A stretch of DNA of 64,000 bases from assembly GCA_012798435.1 (NCBI GenBank), contig JAAZNF010000009.1, positions 1-64,000 on the forward strand, in the 5' to 3' direction. Position 1 is the first letter of the stretch; every line of letters begins with the position of its first letter. Origin of the DNA: Myxococcales bacterium. GTDB taxonomy: Bacteria; Myxococcota; B64-G9. Positions 41,787 through 51,912 of the stretch are shown here, piece after piece. The position numbers and the translations under genes are program-made. The notes under the pieces were generated by a model that was not told the origin of the DNA, ran no database searches, and saw nothing but the letters and a program-made list of their open reading frames with translations.

Positions 41787-43325
41787 CTACCAGGCCAGAT
41801 CCACGATGTAGCCCAGGGAGAAGGTGAAAAGCCCGATCGGGGTGTCGAACTTGAGGCCCAGGTCGAGACTGATGGGCGACTTGGCCCGGCCGCTCCATTC
41901 TTCCTGCGTGGCCAGGAAGGCGGCCTTGGTGACGTAGGAGAAGTTGAACGCGCCGTACACATAGGCCCGGTAGAAGAACGCTCCGCCGGACCACAGCGGG
42001 ATGTCATACTCGGCGGTCGTCGAGAGCAGCACGTCGCCGTAGTCGAAGGTGTCGGAGAAGTTGAGCTCCAGGTTGCGCGGCAGGGATCCCTTGTCGATCC
42101 AGAACAGGGCGTAGTCGCCGACGAAGAAGCGCGAGAAGAAGGGGCTGCCGCGCTCGCCGACGTCCTGCAGGATGCCGCCGATGACCGAGAGGCGCAGGGC
42201 GTGATCGGACGCGATGGGGAAGTTGAGATCGAAGCGCAGCATGTACTTGGAGTACTCGTAACTGGAGCCGAGCACGCGCGAGGCCAGCTCCACGCTCACC
42301 GAGAACAGCAGGCCGCGGCGGGGCATGAAGAAGTCGTCCCGCGTGTCCCGCTCGAACCGCAGCGTGAGCGAGGAGAGCACGCTGGCGTCATCCTTGAGGT
42401 AGCCGGCAAAGGGGTAGTTGGCGCAGGTGTGGCCCGTGTTGTCCTGGTACTGGGACTCCGTGACGTCGGCGTCGATGGCCTCGACGTGCATGTCGATCAG
42501 CACGCGGTTGTAGCGATCGATGCGGATGCCGGCGGTGAGCACGCCCCCGGCGCGGAAGTAGGGCAGGAACAGGTCGTTCTGGGTCAAGGCGTCGCATTCG
42601 GGATGCACGGAATTTTTTTGCATGCGGCCGGCGAGCGCCGCCTCGCGTCCCCGGGAGACCAGCGCCTGGATGCCGGCGGTGAAGTTGGTGTTCATCACGG
42701 AAGGCCAGTACAGCCCCAGGCGGCCGCCTTGCTGGTGCTCCGAAGCCACGAAGGCGCCGGAGAGCACCATGCCGCGGCCCAGGAAATTTAGCTCCGAGAT
42801 GCCCAGCCCGCCCCAGACGGGGTTGCTCTCCGACACCCCGAAGAACAGATCGTCCACGATGATGGTGTTGCGCTCGTCGACCTCGACGATCACCTTGACG
42901 CGGCCCCGCAGGGTGCCGCGCTCGAGGCGCATGCGGGCGTCCTTGAAATAGCCGAGCGCGAGCAGGCGGATGCGGCTGAGTTCGACCTTCTCCTCGTCGA
43001 GGGCCTCCCCGGGCTTGAACAGGAGGTGGGAGATGATGAGCGACCCGAGGGTCTTGTGGTTGCCGCGGCACTCGATGGCCTCGATGATGTAGCGCGGGCG
43101 CTCGGGCTCCTCGATTTCGGCCCGGTTGGCGGCGGGGTCGTCGGTCTCGAGGTCTGGCGGCGTCACCGGCTCCGTCGGCCCGGCGGCTTTGTTTTCCGGG
43201 GCGTCCCCGGATTCTTTTCCCGGGACGGGTTGAGGAGTCTCATCAGCGGAGGCAGTCGAGCCCCCCAGGAGGCATAGAGTCACGAGCGCGCAGAGGCAAG
43301 ACCTGAACCTGTCTGACGTTTCCAA
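41787..43325 (-). CDS. Omp85/TamA-like outer-membrane protein with one POTRA domain, 512 aa
   Basis: A signal peptide (about 1-27) is followed by a Pro/Glu-rich linker, one POTRA-type domain (about 78-150, YIIEAIECRGNHKT, LSRIRLLALGYFKDARMRLERG, VIVEVDE) and a C-terminal 16-strand barrel of the surface-antigen type (LRFERDTRDDFFMPRRGLLF, then many amphipathic strands, ending FTFSLGYIVDLAW with a terminal aromatic). BamA has five POTRA and TamA three, so this is a reduced member; substrate unknown. The start is TTG with GGAGGTG six bases upstream. It is the first gene of the DUF4390-NtrY-NtrX-FHA operon. Confidence 0.85.
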   Translation of the reverse strand: METSDRFRSCLCALVTLCLLGGSTASADETPQPVPGKESGDAPENKAAGPTEPVTPPDLETDDPAANRAEIEEPERPRYIIEAIECRGNHKTLGSLIISHLLFKPGEALDEEKVELSRIRLLALGYFKDARMRLERGTLRGRVKVIVEVDERNTIIVDDLFFGVSESNPVWGGLGISELNFLGRGMVLSGAFVASEHQQGGRLGLYWPSVMNTNFTAGIQALVSRGREAALAGRMQKNSVHPECDALTQNDLFLPYFRAGGVLTAGIRIDRYNRVLIDMHVEAIDADVTESQYQDNTGHTCANYPFAGYLKDDASVLSSLTLRFERDTRDDFFMPRRGLLFSVSVELASRVLGSSYEYSKYMLRFDLNFPIASDHALRLSVIGGILQDVGERGSPFFSRFFVGDYALFWIDKGSLPRNLELNFSDTFDYGDVLLSTTAEYDIPLWSGGAFFYRAYVYGAFNFSYVTKAAFLATQEEWSGRAKSPISLDLGLKFDTPIGLFTFSLGYIVDLAW

Positions 43326-43661
43326 CAGACACCTCCAGGAGGGTCCAGGAAGACAGAAGGGCCGGTTCTTTTTTTCCTACACTACCATCGGTTTTCCTGC
43401 AACTTTGGAAAGCATGAAAGAACCAACTTGGCAGGGCGGGCTCCCCCTGGCGCCAGTGGTCTTTGTCTTTTTTTTACAAGACGTTAGGTGGGCGAACCCG
43501 CGAGAAAGCCGTGGGGACAGGCCCCCACCTTCACGGGGACAGGCCCCCGGCTTCACGGGGACAGGCCCCCGGCTTGTGGCTCGATGAGGTTGAAATATAA
43601 GGCGAACTGGAATACTCTCGATCCGCATTCTATCGCCGAACCGCGTGAGGTACAGGTCCAC
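43326..43661. other. Divergent intergenic region of 336 bases
   Basis: It separates the Omp85-like gene from the lipid kinase gene. It contains T- and A-runs at 43370-43379 and 43467-43476, the three-copy repeat cluster at 43513-43569, and an AT-richer stretch at 43587-43635 that may hold the kinase promoter. No gene is called. Confidence 0.6.
43513..43569 (+). repeat. Tandem repeat cluster, three cores with 22-base period
   Basis: GGGGACAGGCCCC at 43513-43525, 43535-43547 and 43557-43569, separated by CCxxCTTCAC-type spacers, giving near-identical 22-base units in a divergent promoter region. Confidence 0.9.
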
Positions 43662-44663
43662 ATGCCGGGTATCGGAGTCATATCCAACCAGCGCGCGCGC
43701 ATGCACAAGCTGTATCCCCGGCTCAAGAACAGGTTGAGCTTCATCGTGGGGCGCGGTGGAGACGTGGCGGCGACGCGAAGCCTCGACGACGCCGAGCGCG
43801 CCATGCAGGAGTTCCGCGAGGCGGAGGTCGACATCCTGGCCATCTCGGGCGGTGACGGCACCGCCCACCGCACCATCGAAATCATGCTCAAGGTGTACGC
43901 CGGCTCGACGCCGCCCCCCATCCTGCTGCTGCCGTCCGGCACCCAGAACATGGTCCCAGCCTCGTTCGGCATCCGGCGCGGCAGCACCGCCACCTTGCTC
44001 GCGACCCTGGCGCGCTACCGGCACAACGTCCCGATCACCGTGGTGCGGCGGAACGTCCTGCACGTCAATGAGCACTTCAGCTTCATGTTCTCGCTCGGGG
44101 TGGCGCCGCGCTTCCTGGAGCAGTACTACGCCGGAAGCACGACGCCGCTAGGAGCCGCCAAGCTGCTGGCGGATTACGCGCTGGACGGAATCCGCCACGG
44201 GAGCCGCGCCGCGGCCATGTTCACGCCGGTGCGCGGGGAGATGCGCATCGACTCGGGGCGCGCCCAGCCGGTCACCATGGCGGCGCTCTTTTGCAGCTTC
44301 ATCGAGGAGCTGGCGCTGCGCTTTCGTCTGTTCCCGCGCGCCGGCTGGGACCAGAACGTCTTCGAGTCGGTGCTGGTGCACGGTTCCCCGCTCGACGTGG
44401 CGCGGGCGCTCCCCTGGCTGTGGATCGGCTCGCGGCGCCCCCTGTCGGGCCTGCGCCGCTTTTTGGCCAGCCGCCTCGAGCTGACCATCGAGAAACCGGA
44501 GGTCTACACCCTGGACGGGGAGATCTATCCCGCCACCCGCCAGTTCTCCATCTCGGCGGGCCCGGAGCTGCGCTTCGTCGTGCCCGGACCGCGCCTGCGA
44601 GGTTTCGACCGCCGCCTGCGCACCGAGCGCATCGGGCCGTGGGAAATGCGCTACCTCGTGTAG
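43662..44663 (+). CDS. Diacylglycerol/sphingosine kinase-like lipid kinase, about 333 aa
   Basis: A DAGK_cat family protein related to YegS and DgkB, expected to phosphorylate a lipid with ATP. It opens with GIGVISNQRARMHKLYPRL and contains the nucleotide site ISGGDGTAHRTIEIML and LPSGTQNMVPASFGI. The second beta-sandwich lobe follows (FSLGVAPRFLEQYY, EVYTLDGEIYP, FSISAGPELRFVVPGP). ATG at 43662 is chosen because homology begins at once and GAGGT lies upstream; ATG at 43584 is possible but directly follows the repeat cluster without a ribosome site. It precedes the unknown gene at 44681 by 17 bases. Confidence 0.82.
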   Translation: MPGIGVISNQRARMHKLYPRLKNRLSFIVGRGGDVAATRSLDDAERAMQEFREAEVDILAISGGDGTAHRTIEIMLKVYAGSTPPPILLLPSGTQNMVPASFGIRRGSTATLLATLARYRHNVPITVVRRNVLHVNEHFSFMFSLGVAPRFLEQYYAGSTTPLGAAKLLADYALDGIRHGSRAAAMFTPVRGEMRIDSGRAQPVTMAALFCSFIEELALRFRLFPRAGWDQNVFESVLVHGSPLDVARALPWLWIGSRRPLSGLRRFLASRLELTIEKPEVYTLDGEIYPATRQFSISAGPELRFVVPGPRLRGFDRRLRTERIGPWEMRYLV

Positions 44664-44680
44664 CGCGCCAGGGGCAAGCC

Positions 44681-46636
44681 ATGACCGGACCGAAAACACG
44701 ATCCCCGCAGGACGCAAGCGATCCCCAAGGCGTGCTAGCCGCCCTGCTCGGCGCGGCGGTGCCCGTGGCCCCGACCGGGGGCGAGGATGTCTTTTGGGAG
44801 GACCTGCGCCTGGACGAGACGCTCCTGGCTGCTTCGCTGGGCGCCCTGGCCGCCGGGGAGCCGACCCGCAAGGCGGCCCTGGAAGCCCTGGCCCGGGAGC
44901 TTCCGCACCAGGTGACCCTACGGCGTCACCGGACCGAGCCGGTCCAGCTCTCCCTCTCCGGGCGCGAGTTGAGCTTTAGCCGTCCGGCGCTCGCCGAGGC
45001 GTTGGGGGTGCTGGGGGCGCACCTTCTGCCGACCCGGCGCCGGGCCCGGGAGGTGGCCCGGGGAATCGCCCGGGAGATGGTCTTCCTCGGCGCCCGCTCC
45101 CCCGCGGATCCCTGGCCCGAGTCTCCGCTGCAACGAGTGTTGGACTGCCTGGTCTCCCGTCCGGGAAATTCTCCGGAGCTGTACCGCGAGACCCGCCCGG
45201 ACGGTACGGTGAGGAGATTTTCAGCCTGGGAGCTCTTGGCGGGCGATCCGGCGTTTTTACCCGAGGTGCGGACCGAAGGCGATCTCCGGCGCTTTCAGGA
45301 GCGGCTGCGGCAAGATCCGCTGGACGGGGCCATGGTGACGTTGCTCAGGCACTTCTTTTCGCGCCGCGCCACGGTGGGCCCGCGCGACACCGCCCGCTGG
45401 GCCCTCGGCTCGAGACACCCGTGGTTCGGCTGGAAGCAGGCGCGCGAGATCCTGGCGCGATGCTTCGAGCGCTTCGGCCGGGAGGACTTCTGGGCGCCGC
45501 GCCTGGCCGTCTTCGCTCCTGACCCGCGCGTCCACCCGGACGAGGCCTCGGTGCGGCGGGCGCTCAACGAGCGGGCCGCCCGGCGCCTGACCGCTGGGCT
45601 GCTGCGCGCCCTGGGGCCGAACCTTCGCCACAAGGTATCGGAGTCCTCCCTGTTGGCCCTGGCCTTCCTGGCCCTGGACTACCACTTCGACCACCCGGAC
45701 TTCGATCTGGAGAACCGCGCCCGGCCCTCGGCCCGGACGCTGGCGACCTTCCTCGGGCACGCCGTGTCCGTGCTCGCCACCGACTGGGCCGGACGAAGCC
45801 CGCCGCCCCTGCGCAACCAGAACCTGGCGGCCGCCTTCGAGGCCCTGGGCGACCCGGCGCCGGACGTTCTCGCCCTTTCGGAGGCCGATCGAGAAGAACT
45901 GTTCGCCCTGCTGCTCGACCACACCCGGGCCGAGGCGGACCAGGCGACATACCAACCCGAGCCGCACCTTCTGCTGGTCTTCTCCTCCAGCGAACCGCCG
46001 CTCCCGCTCCCCGGCGAGCGCGTGCTGGATGACTTTACGCTCTCGCAACTTCGGGCCCCGCAGCACATGCGCAACCTGCGCGAGCACCCCGAGCTGGCCG
46101 AGAAGCTCGCCGTGTTCTTCTGCCTGACCGTGCGGCACCTGCAGGACACCGGCCACCTGCCCGACCTCGCGCCGGAGGCCTGGCGGGATCGCTGGCTGCT
46201 CGGGTTGTGGGGAGACTGCGCCCGCACGGTGCGCTGCCGCTTGTACGAGAACCCATCGCTCGGCGCCGTGCGGACCGAGGTGCGCTTCTTCGGGCAGGAT
46301 CAGACGCGCGCTGTAAGCTCCGAGGAGGAGTATGGCGGAGGGGAGGAGCTGTTGCGGCGGGTGATCGCCCGCATCCAGCCGGACGCGCGCGAGAACGCCG
46401 AGCGGGCGCTCAGCAAGTTCCTGATGGTGCTGGCCGAGCGGCGGCGCAAGCCGAAGGCGAGCCGCCTGAAACTCGCCGGCCAGACCCTGGAGGTGTTCCG
46501 CGAGACCGCCCGCACCGGCTTGCGCGGAGCGCTGGTCGACGCCGCCACCACCATCGAGCTCGTGGTGGACCAGTCGATCGATGCCGCCCAGTACGTGTTG
46601 AAGGGGGCCGAGCGCCTCGTCGGCCGCAAGAACTGA
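44681..46636 (+). CDS. Large cytoplasmic protein of unknown family, 651 aa
   Basis: I recognise no family. It has no signal or membrane helix, is rich in Arg, Leu and Glu, and looks helical throughout. Landmarks: a conserved-looking start EDVFWEDLRLDETLL, a middle RHFFSRRATVGPRDTARWALG and HPWFGWKQAREILARCFERFG, YHFDHPDFDLENRARPS, and a C-terminus ending VVDQSIDAAQYVLKGAERLVGRKN, an amphipathic tail that might touch membranes. AGGGG precedes the ATG, 17 bases after the lipid kinase, so they are probably cotranscribed. A role linked to lipid or envelope metabolism is only suggested by this pairing. Its stop is nine bases from the converging GH31 gene. Confidence 0.75.
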   Translation: MTGPKTRSPQDASDPQGVLAALLGAAVPVAPTGGEDVFWEDLRLDETLLAASLGALAAGEPTRKAALEALARELPHQVTLRRHRTEPVQLSLSGRELSFSRPALAEALGVLGAHLLPTRRRAREVARGIAREMVFLGARSPADPWPESPLQRVLDCLVSRPGNSPELYRETRPDGTVRRFSAWELLAGDPAFLPEVRTEGDLRRFQERLRQDPLDGAMVTLLRHFFSRRATVGPRDTARWALGSRHPWFGWKQAREILARCFERFGREDFWAPRLAVFAPDPRVHPDEASVRRALNERAARRLTAGLLRALGPNLRHKVSESSLLALAFLALDYHFDHPDFDLENRARPSARTLATFLGHAVSVLATDWAGRSPPPLRNQNLAAAFEALGDPAPDVLALSEADREELFALLLDHTRAEADQATYQPEPHLLLVFSSSEPPLPLPGERVLDDFTLSQLRAPQHMRNLREHPELAEKLAVFFCLTVRHLQDTGHLPDLAPEAWRDRWLLGLWGDCARTVRCRLYENPSLGAVRTEVRFFGQDQTRAVSSEEEYGGGEELLRRVIARIQPDARENAERALSKFLMVLAERRRKPKASRLKLAGQTLEVFRETARTGLRGALVDAATTIELVVDQSIDAAQYVLKGAERLVGRKN

Positions 46637-46645
46637 GCCCGGGCC

Positions 46646-49183
46646 TCAGCGCACCTCGACAGTGCGATTTCCGGCGGGGACCTTGACGTGGAGGATGCCG
46701 CCCCGCGCGGGTTCGTACCAGTAGCCGCTCGGCGACGCCTCCAGCGCGGCGAGATCGGCGCGGGCCAGAAGTTCGACGCCGCCTTCCTTCACCGAGCGCG
46801 GCGGGCTGCCGCCGAAGTTCATGAGCGAAAACAACACCCCTTGCCGGAACTCGCTGCCGTTTGAATACTCGAGCCGGATCAAGTCGCCCGCGCGCTCCTG
46901 CGAAAGCAGGCAGCCGTCGTACAAGACGAAGCGCGAGGCCGGGCCGGGGTGGACCACCGCGTAGAGCACGCCGGCGTCGGCGTCGAACGAGTCCGCCGTC
47001 CCGTCGCCGACCGGCGACAGCGTGTCGATGGTGGGCCGCAGCAGCGGGACGATGCCCCCCTGGCGCAGGTAGAGCGGGAGCTTCTCCAGCGGGGCCGCCA
47101 CCGTCTCGTCGCCGGGGCCGTTGTGGACGGAGCCGTCGAAGAAGTCCACCCAATCCCCCGGCGGGAACAGGACGCGCCGCTCGCGCTGGCCGGGCCGCAC
47201 CACCGGCGCCACCAGCAAGTCGTCCCCGAACAGGTAGGTGTCATCGGGGTGCTGGCCCAGCTCCGGAACCGCCAGGCCCAGCGGCCGGACGATAGGCCGG
47301 CCGTCAACACGCATGCGGACGGCGAGGGTCCACTGATAGGGAAAGAGCCGCAGGTGTAGCCGGGTGAAACGCCGGTAGAGCTCCAGCTTGGCGCCGTCGG
47401 GATCGGTTTGCGCGTTGAACATCTCCCAGGCCACGTCGTTCGAGCTCGTGCCGATCTGCATCACGGTCGAGAGCGCGGTCTGCTCGAACCAGCGGATGAA
47501 GGTCTCCTCGTCCGGCGGCGAGTGCCGGTAGCCGCCGGTGTCCGAGCCGTAGAAGGGAAACCCCGAGGCCGAGAGCGACAGGCCATAGATGAGCGACGCC
47601 GGCAGGCCACCCACGGCCAGGTAGTCTTCGCCGCCCGCGACCACCCGCTCGCCGTGCAGGGCCATGTTGGCGTCCAGGTCGCCCGGCCAGACGATGGGCG
47701 CCAGGGTCTGCTCGCCGTAGCTCCCGTGGCGCACCAGCAGAAAGCCGCCGGAGGCGGGCAGGGTCTCGGCGTACACCCGGTGGTAGAGCCGGTTGTAGCC
47801 GGCGTGCATGGTGCGCTCGTCGGAGCCGTCGGCGAAGCGCCACACCGCGATGCGCCGGCCGGTCGCGCCGACCAGGACCTCCTCGGCGTAGTCCAGCTTG
47901 AAGCCCTCGATGCCCCGGTGGGTGTAGCGCCGGATGAGCTCCTGCCACCAGGCGTAGGCCGCGGCGTTGGTGAGATCGATCGGCGGGCCCCACTGGGCCA
48001 CCACCGGGCCGATTTGGGGGGGCCAGTAGCCCCCTGTCTGGGCCTCGTCTCTCAACGCCTGCGTAGCGGCACTGTTCGGATCCAGGTACGGCGTGTGCCA
48101 CAGGCCCATGCGGAACCCCAGCCGGTGGGCGAGCGAGATCATGGCGTCCGGGTCCGGGAACTGTTCCGGCCGAAAGTCGAAGCTGTTCACCGCGCTGGCG
48201 TAGGGGCGGTCGATCCACAGGGCGCTGGCGGCGAGGTCGAGGTCGCGCATGGCGTGCAGATCGCTCTCCACCTGCGCCTGGTCGTCGTTCTCGTCGCGCC
48301 ACACCCACGGGCCCAGCGCCCAGCGGGCGGGGAGCGCGGGCGCTCCGGTCAGGGCGTAGTAGTGGGCGAAGAGATCCAGCGGGTGCTCGGCGCCGAACAG
48401 GTAGAAGGAAAGCCCCGCGGGGCTGGCGCTCCCGGTGCCGAAGATCATCTCGACCCGCTCGGGCGCGCTGGCGCCCGCGTCGCACACGCCCGGATAGAGG
48501 CTTTCGAAGAAGGCCCCGGCACCACGCGTGTCGACCAGGAGCGGCACCGGCACGTGCCGCTCGTTGTAGCCGCTCTCCTGCGGGGTGTCCGAGACCATCT
48601 CGAGTTGCAGGGCCCGGATCTTGCCCCGGTGCTCGACCCGATCCAGCACGCCGCCCAGGCCGTACAGCCCGGCCGCCGCGTCTCCCTGGAGCGCCACCCG
48701 CAGATAGGCCACCGGTGCACCCGCGGTGGTGGGCCGGAACAGGAACCCGAAGCGTCCCTCGGCCAGCGTCTGGATCTCCAGAAATGCCTCCAGGTTGCCG
48801 GGATAGACGAGCCGGACGCGCGCCCGATCCGCGCCCTGGCGTTCGATCTCCCACAGCGCCGGGGAGACGAACTCGAGCCCTGGCGGCGGCGTGTACAGGG
48901 GATCGTCCAGCAGGAGCGGCACCGGATCGTAGTTGGCGAGCTCGTCCAGGGCCGCTACGGTGCCGAGGCGCAGGCCGTCCGCGGGAAGCCGCCACAGCTC
49001 CCCATGCGGGCCCGCGAGCCGAGCCCCGCCTTCTGGAAGCAAACACAGGCTGAATCGCTTTTCTCCGCCCGAGAGGCAACCGTCAGCGTGCCCCCCGCCG
49101 CACCCCGCCAGCGTCCCTCCCAACCAGACCAGGAGAATTGCGGCCGCCGCTCCCGTCGGGCCAGCTCTTTTTCTGTATTTCAC
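46646..49183 (-). CDS. Glycoside hydrolase family 31 lipoprotein, 845 aa
   Basis: An alpha-glucosidase/alpha-xylosidase-type enzyme or transglycosidase at the cell surface. A signal ends in the lipobox LAGC (Cys28). An N-terminal beta-sandwich (about 40-275) precedes the TIM barrel, with the nucleophile Asp431 in GFKLDYAEE and acid/base Asp502 in WPGDLDAN. Other GH31 marks are LWIDRPYA, GFRMGLWHTPYLD, FYGSDTGGY and FTRLHLRLFPYQWTLA. C-terminal beta domains include FGDDLLVAPVV and LPLYLRQGGIVPL. Length is typical. Exact substrate cannot be read. It lies 21 bases after terC on the same strand. Confidence 0.9.
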   Translation of the reverse strand: MKYRKRAGPTGAAAAILLVWLGGTLAGCGGGHADGCLSGGEKRFSLCLLPEGGARLAGPHGELWRLPADGLRLGTVAALDELANYDPVPLLLDDPLYTPPPGLEFVSPALWEIERQGADRARVRLVYPGNLEAFLEIQTLAEGRFGFLFRPTTAGAPVAYLRVALQGDAAAGLYGLGGVLDRVEHRGKIRALQLEMVSDTPQESGYNERHVPVPLLVDTRGAGAFFESLYPGVCDAGASAPERVEMIFGTGSASPAGLSFYLFGAEHPLDLFAHYYALTGAPALPARWALGPWVWRDENDDQAQVESDLHAMRDLDLAASALWIDRPYASAVNSFDFRPEQFPDPDAMISLAHRLGFRMGLWHTPYLDPNSAATQALRDEAQTGGYWPPQIGPVVAQWGPPIDLTNAAAYAWWQELIRRYTHRGIEGFKLDYAEEVLVGATGRRIAVWRFADGSDERTMHAGYNRLYHRVYAETLPASGGFLLVRHGSYGEQTLAPIVWPGDLDANMALHGERVVAGGEDYLAVGGLPASLIYGLSLSASGFPFYGSDTGGYRHSPPDEETFIRWFEQTALSTVMQIGTSSNDVAWEMFNAQTDPDGAKLELYRRFTRLHLRLFPYQWTLAVRMRVDGRPIVRPLGLAVPELGQHPDDTYLFGDDLLVAPVVRPGQRERRVLFPPGDWVDFFDGSVHNGPGDETVAAPLEKLPLYLRQGGIVPLLRPTIDTLSPVGDGTADSFDADAGVLYAVVHPGPASRFVLYDGCLLSQERAGDLIRLEYSNGSEFRQGVLFSLMNFGGSPPRSVKEGGVELLARADLAALEASPSGYWYEPARGGILHVKVPAGNRTVEVR

Positions 49184-49204
49184 GCCGACGCCGTCCTTTC
49201 CCTG

Positions 49205-50200
49205 TCACTTCTCCTCGATGGAGGGGTCGGCCTGGGCCGCGGCCGCGCTCGCCGCCAGGCCGGCCTGACGCGCCAGGCGCCGGCTGCGCGCCAGCGACAG
49301 GCCCACGCCCAGCCCGAGCACCGTGCCCACCACGCACAACGACACCCAGGTGGGGATCGCCACCAGGTCGGCGATCAGCATCTTCACCCCGATGAAGAAC
49401 AGCACCAGCGAGAGCGCGTGGCTCAGGTAGTGGAAGCGGTCGATGGTCCCCGCCAGCAGGAAGTACAGCGAGCGCAGGCCGAGGATGGCGAAGATGTTCG
49501 AGGTGATGAGCACGAAGGGATCGGTGGTGATGCCGAAGATGGTGGGGATGGAGTCCACCGCGAAGATGACGTCCGAGATCTCCACCACCAAGAGCACCAG
49601 CATCAGGGTGGTGGCCCGGCGCCGGCCGTCGAGGCGCACCCAGAAGCGCTCGCCGTGGTCGCCGGGGGCGATGCGCAGCAGGCGGTTGGCCAGCCGGATG
49701 GCCGGGCTGCGCTGGGGGTCCATCGGGCGATCGTGCGTTAGCGAGAGCTTGATGGCGGTGTACACCAAGAACGCCCCGAACAGGTACATCACGAAGTGGA
49801 ACTGCATCACCAGGGCCACGCCGGCGGTGATCATCACGATGCGCAGCACGATGGCCCCGATCACACCCCAGAACAGCACCCGGTGCTGGAACTGCGCCTG
49901 CACCCCGAAGAAGCGGAAGATGATCACGAACACGAACAGGTTGTCCACGGACAGGGACTTCTCCACCAGGTAGCCGGTGAGGAACTCCATGGCCGGCTTG
50001 CCCCCCAGCAGCCACCACACGGCGCCGTTGAAGAGGAGCGCCAGCCCGATCCACACCGCGCTCCATACCGCCGCCTCGGTGAGCGAGATGCGGTGAGCGT
50101 GGCGGTTGGCCACCAAGAGATCGATGGCTAGCAGCACCACGATGATGACGCCGAAGGCGATCCATAACTCGAGGTGGGTAGTGTCGAAGATCGATGGCAT
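49205..50200 (-). CDS. TerC/Alx family membrane protein, 331 aa
   Basis: An integral inner-membrane protein of the family linked to tellurite resistance, manganese export (Alx/MntX-like) and metallation of secreted proteins. About eight to nine membrane helices are visible. The family signature is intact: EKSLSVDNLFVFVIIFRFF with acidic residues in the helix, and VVEISDVIFAVDSIPTIFGIT. The N-terminus (LWIAFGVIIVVLLAIDLLVANR) is standard. The ATG has GGGAG five bases upstream. A 200-base leader with strong hairpins precedes it. The GH31 gene follows. Confidence 0.9.
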   Translation of the reverse strand: MPSIFDTTHLELWIAFGVIIVVLLAIDLLVANRHAHRISLTEAAVWSAVWIGLALLFNGAVWWLLGGKPAMEFLTGYLVEKSLSVDNLFVFVIIFRFFGVQAQFQHRVLFWGVIGAIVLRIVMITAGVALVMQFHFVMYLFGAFLVYTAIKLSLTHDRPMDPQRSPAIRLANRLLRIAPGDHGERFWVRLDGRRRATTLMLVLLVVEISDVIFAVDSIPTIFGITTDPFVLITSNIFAILGLRSLYFLLAGTIDRFHYLSHALSLVLFFIGVKMLIADLVAIPTWVSLCVVGTVLGLGVGLSLARSRRLARQAGLAASAAAAQADPSIEEK

Positions 50201-50294
50201 GAGACTCCCGTCGTGGTTCTACCGCATGTCAGTTCACCCGCGCCCTCGCGCTGGCTACGGTGTCTTCACATCGAGAAAGAACGCGGCGCGAACG

Positions 50295-50333
50295 CTCCAG
50301 GCCGCGCCGGCTCTGGGGCATCGCGGCCTGGAG
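50295..50333 (-). promoter_or_regulatory. Perfect 12-bp hairpin in the terC leader
   Basis: CTCCAGGCCGCG (50295-50306) and CGCGGCCTGGAG (50322-50333) pair perfectly around a 15-base loop, 95-133 bases upstream of the terC start. On the minus strand it is followed by a mixed run with TTCTTTCT, so it could be a terminator after the sigma-54 activator gene or a regulatory element of terC. Confidence 0.5.
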
Positions 50334-50340
50334 GCGAATG

Positions 50341-50375
50341 TGCGTCTCCTGCACAGAGGTGCAATACACGCAGGA
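50341..50375 (-). promoter_or_regulatory. Second structured element with two alternative pairings
   Basis: TGCGT/ACGCA (50341-50345, 50368-50372) encloses TGCAC/GTGCA (50350-50354, 50359-50363) with symmetric four-base internal loops. TCCTGC (50347-50352) can instead pair with GCAGGA (50370-50375). Mutually exclusive folds would suit a switch, but this is read by eye only. Confidence 0.3.
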
Positions 50376-50400
50376 TGCTGGTGTGTTCCGCCCACAGGGC

Positions 50401-51906
<1,506 letters not shown>

Positions 51907-51912
51907 GGCGCC

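Noticed and set aside
43513-43569. CRISPR-like array (also considered at 60639-60697 and 37691-37770)
   Set aside because: The spacers between cores are only 8-20 bases and nearly identical to each other, and there are no cas genes.
43584-43661. Upstream ATG for the lipid kinase
   Set aside because: It follows the repeat array directly, lacks a ribosome site, and the added residues show no family similarity; kept only as an alternative.
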